DNA from: Theropithecus gelada
Taxonomy: Eukaryota > Chordata > Mammalia > Primates > Cercopithecidae
Length of the DNA: 64,000 nt
Direction of reading: 5' to 3'
NCBI RefSeq assembly: GCF_003255815.1
Contig: NC_037682.1
Span: 46,356,986-46,420,985, forward strand
Shown here: positions 27,600 to 37,319 of the stretch, one piece after another
How the letters are laid out: every line of letters begins with the position of its first letter
How positions within the stretch are numbered: the first letter of the stretch is position 1
Program-made: the position numbers and the translations under genes
The notes under the pieces: model-generated
What the model saw: only the letters and a program-made list of their open reading frames with translations
What the model was told of the DNA's origin: nothing
Databases searched by the model: none

Positions 27600-28200
27600 A
27601 GAGATAGTCTGAACATCTAGATATTTTGCTGGAGCAAGCAAGGAAAGTGCCATCTCTCTTGTTCCTGCTGGTGGAGACCTCCGACCTCTTTCTAGGAAGA
27701 GACTGTAGGGCTGGAAGTTATCACTGAAGCAAGCTGGAGAAGGCATAGGGAGTGCCCACTCTCCTGGTTAAGCAAGCAGAAGGCTCCCACCCTCCTTTCA
27801 GAGAGAGACTTCTGAATTGCAGTTATTGCTGAAGTAAGCCAAGGAAGAAGACACAAGGGGTGCACACTTTCCTTTTTAGGCATGGGGAGGTTCCCTAGCC
27901 TTCTTCCAATGAGAGATTGTAGGGATATATTTCTGGAGCAAGCTGAGGAAGAAAGCACAGGCAGTCCTGTCCTTCCCATTCTTGTTGGTGGAGTCTCTCT
28001 TTCCACAGAGAGATTGCAGGGCTGGAATTATTGCTGGAGTAATCCAGGGAAGAAGGTGTGGGGAGTGCCCACTTTCCCCTTAGGCCATGGTGATATTCCC
28101 TCTGTCTCCTTGCAATGAGGAATTGCAGGGAATTATCACTGAAGCAAGCCAGGGAAGAAGGTGCAAGTTGCCATCCTTGCCATGTAGGCTAGAGTAGGTT
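27600..28200 (-). repeat. Tandem repeat of about 100-109 bp, six units, in the 5'UTR of the ancient L1
   Basis: Six diverged units begin near 27600, 27697, 27801, 27910, 28008 and 28116. Each repeats the order agagaytg...gggctggaattattrctg, gaagcaagcyrgggaagaag and gtgcccactttcc. They lie in the 5'UTR of the L1 at 13145-28745. Internal tandem repeats of this kind are known in old L1 promoters. Confidence 0.82.
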
Positions 28201-28774
28201 TATTCTTTATTTGCTACATAACCCCCAAGATACTGGCTTGTTAGAGGCCAGAACCACAGGGAACTACCAGAAAAGTGTGAAGTCAACTCTTTCTAGGGGA
28301 TTTTGGAAAATGTGTTGGTCCTGGGGACTACAGGTGCTGGGAATGTTTTCATGGTTCAAAGCCCTGCTTTGTTTTTTGTGTTTGAGGAAAATCTTCCTCC
28401 ATACTGTTCCTCAAGCAAGGAGATTTAAAGGCCAAGTCCTTAGACAGGAACTGTAAAAGTTGTATATCATATGTGTGGTACAACCACATGCCCCTCAGAA
28501 AGAAGCTAAGAGTTGGAGATTCTTTCCTGATTGTAAGGTGCTGTGCTCAAGGTGGGGCTAGTGTACAAGTGTATCTCTGCTTCTCCTATCAAATTTGATG
28601 TGGGAATTTTCTCGGTATTCTGGTGTGTAGCAGTCTTTCAACTAAATTCTGTCTTTCTCTTGAACTGAACTGATCCATATGTAGGTGTTTACTCAGTATG
28701 TCAGTGGGAGGAGAGAGAGTCAAGAGCCTCCTATTCCAACGTGTTGCATGTTGTTGATGATGTCTTTTGTCTTT

Positions 28775-29080
28775 TTTTGTTTTTTTTTTCCAAAAGATCC
28801 AGCTCTGTGGCCCAGGCTGTAGTGCAGTGGCACAATCTTGGCTCAATGCAACCTCTGCCTCCTGGGCTCAAACCGTCCTCCCACCTCAGCCTCCCAAGTA
28901 GCTGGGATTACTGGGATTACAGGTGCACACTACCACACCAGGTTAATTTTTCTATTTTTTTGTAGAGATGGAGTCTCACCTCATTGCCCAGGCTGGTCTC
29001 AAACTCCTGACCTCAAGTGATCTGGCCACCTTGGCCTCATAAAGTGCTGGGATTACAGCAGTGAGCCATTGCACCTGGCC
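28775..29080 (-). mobile_element. Alu (AluJ-like)
   Basis: Reverse complement of an old Alu: tctgtggcccaggctgtagt, ctgggctcaaaccgtcctcc, ending cacctggcc. A short internal duplication of gggattact at 28902-28920 is visible. Diverged relative to AluY. Confidence 0.92.
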
Positions 29081-30290
29081 ACCCGTTATTTTTAATGCAG
29101 TATTTTTTATAGTACGTTTAGGTTTTCAAGAAAACGCACAGAAAATACAAATGGTTTCCATAAACTCCCTCTTCCTATCCCCACTCCCATACATTCTTCT
29201 ATGTTTAACAGATTGAATTAGTGTGGTATATTTGTTAACATTGATAAACCAAGACTGATGTATTACTATAAGTTTAAATCCATAGTTTACATTATGGATT
29301 ATTCTTTATGTTGTACAGTTTGATGAGTTTTGACAAATCCAGAATGTCGTGCATCTACTATTACAGTAATGTACATAATAGTTTCACTGCCCTAAAAACA
29401 ACTTTTACTCCACTTATTCATTCTTCCCCACCACGCCATCCTCAAACCACTGGCAATCATTGTTCTATTTACTATTTCCATAGTTTTGCCTTTTCTAGAT
29501 GTCACATAGCTGGAATTATGCAGTATGTAGCTCTTTCAAACTAACTTCTTTCACTTAGCAATAGGCATTTAAAGTGCTTCCTTATGTTGTCATAGCTTGA
29601 TAGCTTCTATTGATGAATAATACTTCATTTATAAATATTCCACAGTTTGTTTTTCTATTCACTATTAAATGATATCTCGATTGCTCCCAAATTTTGGTAA
29701 TTATGACAAAAGTTGCCATAAACATTTTTGTGTAAGTTTTGTGTGGATATAAATTTTCAACTCATTTGAATAAATATCTAGGAGCATGATTGCTAGATCT
29801 TATAACAAGCCTAACTTTGTCTTTATTAAAAACTTCTAGACTGTTTTCCTAAGTGGCTTTACTATTTTGTATTCCAACCAGCTATGTGTAAGAATGCCTC
29901 TTGTGCCACATCTTCCCCAGAATTTAGTGTTGTCAGTGTTTCAAATTTCAGGTTCAAACACTAATAGGTATGTAGTAGTATCTCATTTGTTTGTTTATAA
30001 CTCTCTAATGACATATCATAGTATGCATTTTTTCACATGCTTATTTGCCATCTTTGTAACTTCTTTGGTAATAAGTCTATTGAGATATTTTGCCCATTTT
30101 AAATTGTGTTGTCTATTTTCTTATTGTTGAATTTTAAATGTTATTTGTATATCTGGATACTAGTCCTTTTCAGATATATATTTTGCAAACATTTTCCTCC
30201 AGTTCATGGCTTACGTTTTCATTCTGTTAAGAGTGTAGTGTCTTTTGCAGAGCAAATATTTTAGTTTTAGTAATGTTGTCCAATATCTGG

Positions 30291-30594
30291 ACTTGGTTGA
30301 TTAAGGCAGGAGAATATTGTCTTCAAGGGTGGGAGCTTCTTAAAGGAGATGGTTGGGGATACAGGCTTAGGATTGGTTGGTTTACAAATAAAAATAATGC
30401 TCTCATGGGAGTAGTTTTCTATACCTAAGAATTACCTAACCTGGGGAGGGGCAGTATCTCCCAGGTCAGCATGGTTTTGAGATGTCAAAGCATAATAAAG
30501 TAAGGAAAAAATTTTAAAACATGATTAATCAGCAACTAACATCACACATAAAGATGAAAAGCCAGATGCTCTTTCTAGTAATGTCTCTTTCGGG
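30291..30594. other. Unassigned insert in the L1M, ending in an inverted L1 scrap
   Basis: From 30291 to about 30525 I recognise no family. From about 30528 to 30590 the words agcaactaacatcacacata and gatgaaaagccagatgctct resemble L1 reverse-transcriptase sequence in plus orientation, opposite to the surrounding L1M. This could be an inversion with deletion or a separate small insertion. Confidence 0.45.
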
Positions 30595-31356
30595 TTTTGG
30601 TATTCAGGTAATGCTGGCCTCACAGAATGAGACAGGAAATACTTACTCTGTTTCTATTTTCTGGGAGAGATTGTAGAGAATAGTATCATTTCTTCTTTGA
30701 ATATTTGATGGAATTGACCAGTAAAAAAACATCTGGACCTGGGGCTTTATGTTTTGGGAAGTTGTTTATTATTGAGTCAATTTTAAAACTAGATATAGGT
30801 CTACTCACGGTATCTATTTCTTCTGTGTGAATTTTAGTAGATGCATGTTTCATGAATTATATTTCATCCAAGTCATCCAATTTGTGGGCATAAAATTATT
30901 CATTGTATTCCTTTATTGTCCTTTTAATGTCCATGGGATCACTTGTGATACTCTCCTCTTTCCTTTCTGATATTAATAATCTGTGTCTTTTTTTCCCTTT
31001 GGTTATGCTGGCAAAAGGTATATCGATCTTATTTATATTTTCAAAGAAAAACTTTTGGTTACATTGATTTTCTCTATCAATTTCCTATTTTTAATTTCAC
31101 TAATTTCTGATCTGTTTTTTCTTCATCTGCTTACTTTGCAGTTAATTTGCTCTTTTTTTTTTTTAAAGTTGCCTAAGGTAGAAGCTTAGATTATTGATTT
31201 TAGTTCTTTCTTTTTTTGTAATTACATGATTTCACTGCTATCAATTTTACTCATTAACTGCTTTTGCTGCATTCCACACATTTTGATGTTTTATTTTTAT
31301 GTAGTTGATCATATTTTAAAATTTTTATTGAGAATTCTTCAATCCATGTGATTTTT

Positions 31357-31653
31357 TTTATTTTTATTTTTTGAGACAGAGTGTCACTCTGTCCGCCAGG
31401 CTGGAGTACAGTGGCGCAATCTCGGCTCACTGCAACCTCTGCCTCCTGAGTTCAAGCGATTCTCCTGCCTCAGCTTCCTGAGTAGCTAGGATTACAGTGC
31501 ACATCACCATGCCCAGCTAATTTTTGTATTTTTAGTAGAGACGGGGTTTTACCATATTGGCCAGGGTGGTCTTAAACTGCTGATCTCAGGTGGTTCACCC
31601 ACCTCAGCCTCCCAAAGTGCTGGGATTACAGGCATGAGTCACTGCACGCAGCC
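31357..31653 (-). mobile_element. AluS-like element
   Basis: Reverse complement of a full Alu ending at gcagcc (31653). The flanks atccatgtgattttt (from 31342) and acccacgtgattttt (31654-31668) form a target-site duplication with two mismatches. Confidence 0.94.
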
Positions 31654-33774
31654 ACCCACGTGATTTTTAGAAGTGTGTTGTTTAATCTCAAATCCTCCAA
31701 ATGTGAGGATTTTCTGTCTTTCTGCTATTGATCTCTGGGTTAATTGTATTATTGTATGAAAACATATGCTGTATGATTTATATTCTTTATTTTGTTAAGG
31801 TATGTTTCATGGCCCAGGATATGATTTATCTTGAATGTTCCATGTAAACTTGAAACTATGCATTCTACTGTTATTGGATCAATCTGTTGGAAGTCAACAA
31901 GATCCAGTTGATTGTTGGTGCTGTTCAATTCAATTATATATATACTTAATGATTTCCTGCCTACTGGATCTCTCAATTACTGAGAGAGAGGTGTTAAGGC
32001 TCCAATGCTAATAGTGGACTTATCTATTTTCCCTTACCTTCCTATCAGTTTTTTGCCACAGATATTTTGTTGCTATGCTGTTAGGCACATATGAATTTAG
32101 GACTATTATATCTTATTGGAGAATTGATCCCTTTATTGTGGGGCCAATGCCCTTATTTATCCCTGATAGTTTTCCTTGCTCTGAAGTCTTCATCTGAAAT
32201 AAATATAGCTACTATAAGCTTCTTTTGATTAGTATTAGTATGACATCACTTTCTTCATCTTTTATTTTAATCCATTGTATCATTATATTTGAAGTGGGTT
32301 TCTGTACACAACATAGAGTTAGGTATTGCTCTTTTTCCACTCTTATAGACTCTTTCTTTAAATTGATATATTTAAACCATTCACATTTAAAGTGATTATT
32401 GATACAGTTGGAATTATATCTACCATATATGTAATTGAATTATATTCATTGCCCCTGTTCTCTTTCTCTCCCCACTTCCACTTTTTTGCCCTCTCTTGTT
32501 TTAACTGAGCAGTTTATGATTCCATTTTCTTTTCTCTCTTGGCATATCAATTATACTTCTTTTAAAAGTTTATTTTAGTGATTGCATTAGAATTTATAAT
32601 ATATATTCACAACGACTCTAAGTCCACTTTTACTTCATGAATAGTGTGGGTACCATATGATAGAATATTTTCAATTCCTCTCTCTGCTGTCTTATAACAT
32701 TCCTGTCATACATTTTTCACTTACATAGTGCACAAACTACAATCATCCAATATTGTTACTATTATTTTGAACAAACTGTTACTTGCTAGTTAAGAACAGA
32801 AGATACAAAAATACTTTACCTTCATTTATTCCTTCTTGAAAGTTCTGCCTTTATATAGGGCTGCGTTTCTGATCAGTATCAGTTTCCTTTTTAACCTTTC
32901 TTGCATGGCAGGTCTACTGAAACAAATGTCTTCAATTTTTGTTCCTTTGAAACAGCCCTTTTTATTCCTCACTTTTAAAGGATGATTTCACTAGGTACAG
33001 TTTTAAGTTGGTGGTTGTTTTCTTTCAACACTTTAAATATTTCATGCCATGCCCTTTTTGCATACCAGAATCCTGAAGAGAACTCTAGTGTTATTCTTAT
33101 CCTTGCTCCTCTATAGGTAAGGTATTTCCTCTCTGCCTTCATTCAAGATTTTCTTTGATTTTCTGCAGTTTGAATACCATATGCTGAGGTATAGATTGTT
33201 TGGTATTTATCCTGCTTGGTGTTTTCTGAGTTTCCTGTTCTGTGGTTTGGTGTCTGTCAATAATTTTAGAAAAATCCTTGGACATTACTACTTCATATAT
33301 TTTTTCTGTTCTTTCTTAATTTCTTCTTCAGTATTTCTATTATATGTATGTTGCTATCCTTTTTAAATATTTGTCCCCTACTTGTGAACATTCTGTTTCA
33401 TTTTAGTTTTTTTTGTTTTTTTCCTCTTTGCTTTTCATTTTTGGGAAGTTTCTACTGACATATCTTCAGGCTTATTCTTTTCTAGGTTGGGTCCAGTCTA
33501 CTAATGAGCCCATCAAAGACATTCTACATTTCTGATACAGCATTTTTTTAAAAATTTCTAGCATTTCCTCTTAGAATTTTCATCTCTCTGCTTATATTAT
33601 TCATCTGCTCTTGCATAATGTTCACTTTCCCTTAGCATCCTTAGCACATTAATCAGTTATTTTAAATTTCCAATCTGATAATTCAAAATTCTCTATCATA
33701 TCCTAAACACTTTACATCTTATACAGGGAGTCAGTTGATCCTGTTATTAATGCTGGTAAACTTTAAAAATAGAA

Positions 33775-33960
33775 ATAAAAAATGTACTGCTCAAATTTAT
33801 AATTATTTATATTTACAATCTATATTTACATAACGTATATTAATCTATACAAAGATTTATATTAACTAGTAAAATATACATTCATATATAATACATTAAT
33901 ATATAACATTATTAATCTATAATCAGAATAAGATAGTTTAACATAATAATAAAAGAACTG
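33775..33960. repeat. AT-rich low-complexity tract
   Basis: About 185 bases consist almost only of A and T with repeated attaatata and tatattta words. The tract is present in copy 2 and absent from the matching place in copies 1 and 3. Confidence 0.8.
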
Positions 33961-34011
33961 AAGCAAGTTGTTGGTTCTGGAGACTAGGATGCATTAAGAC
34001 TTTCACCTTTT

Positions 34012-34341
34012 GAATGAATTAACAGCATTTGCAGTGACCTGAATGAGACTATTATCCTAAGTGAAGTAACTCAGTAATGAAAAACCAAACATCGTATGTT
34101 CTCACTGATATGTGGGAGCTAAGCTATGAGGATACAAAAGCATAAGAATGACACAATGGACTTTGGGGACTTGCGGGGAAGAGTTGGTGGGGGCAGGCAA
34201 GGGATAAAAGACAACAAATTTAGTGCAGTGTATACTGCTCGGGTGATGCGTGCACCAGGATCTCACGAATCACCATTAAATAACTTACTCATGTAACCAA
34301 ATACCACCTGTATCCCAATAACTTATGGAAAGATAAACCAA
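34012..34341 (+). mobile_element. L1 3'-end insertion with perfect target-site duplication
   Basis: A 5'-truncated L1 3' end in plus orientation (gttctcactgatatgtggga, ggggacttgcgggg, cctgtatcccaataactta). It is flanked by the perfect 16-bp direct repeat aagactttcacctttt at 33996-34011 and 34342-34357. Removing it restores the match of copy 2 to block A of copies 1 and 3. Confidence 0.92.
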
Positions 34342-34398
34342 AAGACTTTCACCTTTTATTTGACACACATCTGTGTCAATTGGAAAGAAAATGAAAAC

Positions 34399-34989
34399 CA
34401 GCATAGACTTCCTCTTTCCTGCTGCCAGATTATAAATTCCCTGCTGAAACTCATCAGCTCCTTCCACCCCATCTCCATCTCCATCCCCTACTTCTATGTC
34501 ACTATAACCTCTTTCTACATTATGAGTCTATCTATGCTCAGTGCCATTAACACCAAGCACTGCAGTCCACACTGTGGTGCATCTGGTATACTGCTACCAC
34601 ACCTGAGACAGAAGTCAGCTGCCATATGTGTCATCTTGGTCCTGTCCCTGCTGCTGAGCATCCTTGAAAGGAACTACTGTAGCTTCTTTTGGGGTACTCT
34701 AATTTTGTTTGGTATCAGGCACTTTATTTCATTACGATGTAGCTGATATTCTTATTTGTGTCAATTCATTCTTTTGTTTTGATTGCATTGTGTTTATCTT
34801 GACCTGCTAGCAGCTGCACCAACCCTATTATTTGCTTTCTTTGTTGGCTCCTTTAGGCAGTATCAATATGGGAAGACCCTCAAGCTGGTTCTCCAGAGGG
34901 CTCTGCAGGACACTGCTGAGGTAGATGAAGGCGGAGGCAGACTTGTTCAGGAAACCCTGAAGCTGTCGGGAAGCAGACTGAGGCAGTGA
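34399..34989 (+). pseudogene. MRGPRX-family receptor pseudogene
   Basis: The sequence aligns with the MRGPRX2 coding exon from TM2 (gacttcctctttcct, about residue 75) to the end. The first reading segment covers TM2 to TM5 with LSMLSAIN and LSLLLSILE. ERC has become KHC and the intracellular loop is altered. Most of TM5 to TM7 (about 200 bases) is missing, and 34783-34989 then gives the tail: FVGSFRQ, LVLQRALQDTAEVDEGGG and LSGSRL, with stop TGA at 34987-34989. The DEGGG and LSGSRL tail matches, as I recall, MRGPRX1/X3/X4 rather than X2. There is no start codon, no TM1 and no TM6. The 3' flank matches that of MRGPRX2 to about 35090. Confidence 0.9.
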
Positions 34990-35179
34990 GGAAAAGCCTC
35001 TGCCTTGATCAGTCAGATGTGACTTTGACAGTAAACACTGCCCTTCCAGACTTGACAATTACCTGCTCTTCTCTCAGCCTCATGCCGCCAAAGTGCCTCA
35101 GTTATTCTTCAGATAAACTTCTCATATTATCTCTTCTGGATCTTTTCTTATTCAACACTTTTTACTTTTCTCAATTTAC

Positions 35180-35520
35180 TTAAATTTTAATTATTTTGGA
35201 TACAAAAGAGTTGTACATATATATGGGCTATATGTGATATTTTAATATAAACATACAACGTATTATAATCAAGTGGGATAATTGGGGTATCCATCACCTC
35301 AAGCATCTAACTTTTTGTGTTAGGAACATTTCAATTCCACTCAGTTATTTTGAAAAATACAATAAAATTTTGTTAACTATTGTCACCCTACTGTGCTACC
35401 AAACACTAGATCTTATTCCTTCTAACCATATATTTATACCCATTAACCAACCCCTCTTCATCCCCTACTCCCCACTACCCCTCCCAGCCTCTGGTAATCA
35501 TCATTCTACTCCCTCTCCCA
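35180..35520 (-). mobile_element. L1 3'-end fragment
   Basis: Reverse orientation L1 3'UTR words: tgggataattggggtatcc, atcacctcaagcat, ctactgtgctaccaaacac and cagcctctggtaatcatcat. 5'-truncated. Confidence 0.85.
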
Positions 35521-35529
35521 CCCCGCTGC

Positions 35530-37318
35530 CCCCTGCTGCCACTGATAGCATGCTCATGTCCCAGATGGATCCCCACTTCATGTCGGCCCTATGAGGCATG
35601 CAGCCTTCTTCTCTCTGGGATCTGGAAGTAATAAATGACCTCTATTATTGTGTTTTGTTAAGTTGCCTCCTCTGTCTTACCTGACCAATACACTTGAACC
35701 TAACTTCTTTCCTGGTCAGAGTTGTCCTAGAGAGTGGCTATCTTGGAAAAAGTAAACTGAACACAGATAATACAAAAGCCACAAGGGTATCTGCCAGTAT
35801 AAACTAGTTTCCTGTGCAAGGAATACCGGGTTGTGGGTCAGACACTTAGTCATTAGGCCATCTGCCAGCATAAAGAAGCATTACTTGAAAGGCACACTGT
35901 AAACAGCCATGACCACAGTCCCTGAGTCACATCAGGGCAGGACTAGAGTTCACTGCCACTCTCTTCAGAGAGAGATTTCAAGGCCAGGTTAAAAAGAAAA
36001 AATATACAACATCAGGTTTTCTGACTCCAGATTTGATATTCTTCTAGGTTTAGTACTCTGTTGACTCTGCATCCTATACATACATCCTTGACTTCCAAAT
36101 GCTGTTGTAGGTCTTGGCTATAGGTGAGGGCTTCCTACAGGAGGGAAGAGGCAGGAAGACAGTGTTTGCAGCCCATGCAGTAGGCATGGTGCTTTAATGT
36201 GATGTCATCAGTTCAGACTAAGAATTATTATGAGTCAGCCCCAGGAATCGACCATCAATTTTACAGCTGTGGCTGAAGATGTTGTCCATCATGAAGAATC
36301 CCGTAATGCAAGGCCAAAATGAGAGAGGTGGAGATGACTTATTTTATATTAAATACAACATTTTTATCCTACCATAAAAATTCAACTCAATCTTTTTATA
36401 CCCTGATATAGATGAGGTCTAGAGAGTTGGGTAACCAATTTTAAAGTAAGAATTTTAAAATAAATTGGAAACTTTATTTTAAAATTCTACATGTCATACA
36501 GCACCATTTTCGAAATATATTTTCGATAGTATCTTCATACTTAGATAAAATTGGATTAACTTCCAGTTATCAAAATTGGATTAACTTCCACTATCTTCTT
36601 AGATAAAATTGGATTGTTAACTTCCATTATTCTGATGGGCAGAAAAATGCCCATCAATTTCAGAATCTTTGAAGAGCCACAGAGAGAGAAGCAATGCAGG
36701 ATTGGAGCATTAGTTGTATCTGTAGTTTTATTCATTTTAAAAGAGAAATTGGTGATAAATATGACACATTTTTAACATATGCTTAATTTGCAGAGTGGGT
36801 ATGTGAATGTTTATTATATATTTTTCTGGCTTAAGTAGCCAGTTTATAGACTTCTCCAGCATCCCCCTGGCCTCATTCTTGATGACTCCAATGTCCTTGT
36901 AAATGGCAATCCAACATCCTAAACTTTCCATCTCCTAAACACCTCCTTCCTTTAATCTTGTCACCCACCCCATTCTAACCATCCAGCCTTAGATCTTGTC
37001 ATCACCCACAATGGCATCACCTCCACAATCTCAGTTTCAAAATTGCACTGCCTGCCCCTCACCTCTAATCTGTACAAGTTATTTTCCCTAATGCCTCAAC
37101 TCTTGCACACCATCTCAGCCTCCAGTATCTTCATCCAACATGACTCATTGACCATGGCTTCCTCACTGTCACCATTGCTAACTTTAGATTTCACACCCCA
37201 CTTTTGTAATCACTACCTTGCACATACCCTCCACCTCCTTGCCACACTCTCCTCTGCCAACTTGCCAGACAAAACTCCATCTGGTTAAATTCATCTCTCA
37301 CTCACTCCACGCTTGTTC
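35530..37318. other. Intergenic DNA, mostly unrecognised
   Basis: 35540-35690 looks like the end of an LTR, with an aataaa and a T-rich terminus, but I cannot name the family. 36860-37318 is pyrimidine-rich and resembles no family I know. No credible coding frame. Two small local repeats lie at 36543-36655. Confidence 0.45.
36543..36655. repeat. Imperfect tandem repeat and adjacent 8-bp hairpin
   Basis: Three units share aaaattggatt followed by aacttcca (36543-36565, 36566-36590, 36591-36626). Directly after, gatgggca (36634-36641) and tgcccatc (36648-36655) form a perfect inverted repeat around gaaaaa. Confidence 0.8.
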
Positions 37319-37319
37319 C

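Larger units (their letters stand above)
13145..28745 (-). mobile_element. Full-length ancient L1 (L1MA/L1PB-like), dismembered by nested insertions
   Basis: One minus-strand L1 can be followed in five pieces: 13145-13324 (3' end), 15886-16112, 16421-17112, 17331-20654 and 26394-28745 (ORF1 side, 5'UTR and 5' end). Each break is an inserted element, and the consensus order resumes on the other side. The pieces add up to about 6.7 kb, the size of a complete element. The 5' end is near 28742, where the minus strand reads a short ggaataggaggctc-type start. All coding capacity is lost. The 5'UTR contains a tandem repeat (27600-28200). Confidence 0.8.
29083..33730 (-). mobile_element. Second ancient L1M, internally rearranged
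   Basis: Minus-strand L1M sequence: the 3'UTR and ORF2 C-terminus are at 29083-30290, the ORF2 front part at 30595-32400 and the inter-ORF/ORF1 side up to about 33730. About 1.3 kb of reverse-transcriptase sequence expected between 30290 and 30595 is absent and replaced by other sequence. An Alu interrupts it at 31357-31653. A 75-residue endonuclease remnant (31749-31976) contains LVDFQQIDPITVEC. Confidence 0.75.
33724..34398 (+). repeat. MRGPRX upstream duplicon, copy 2 (truncated block A)
   Basis: Outside its AT-rich stretch and L1 insertion, this segment matches the start of block A in copies 1 and 3: gatcctgttattaa, tgtactgctcaaa, agttgttggttctgg, then agactttcaccttt and atttgacacac. It runs straight into TM2 of the pseudogene, so everything between the upstream flank and the middle of the coding exon is deleted. 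Confidence 0.78.

Noticed and set aside
28741..29020. Frames resembling human Alu-encoded peptides
   Set aside because: They are translations of an antisense Alu, which gives such peptides everywhere in primate genomes.
37043..37288. An 81-codon plus-strand frame in pyrimidine-rich DNA
   Set aside because: Low-complexity Ser/Leu/Pro/His composition reflects the pyrimidine bias; there is no start context, motif or homologue that I know.
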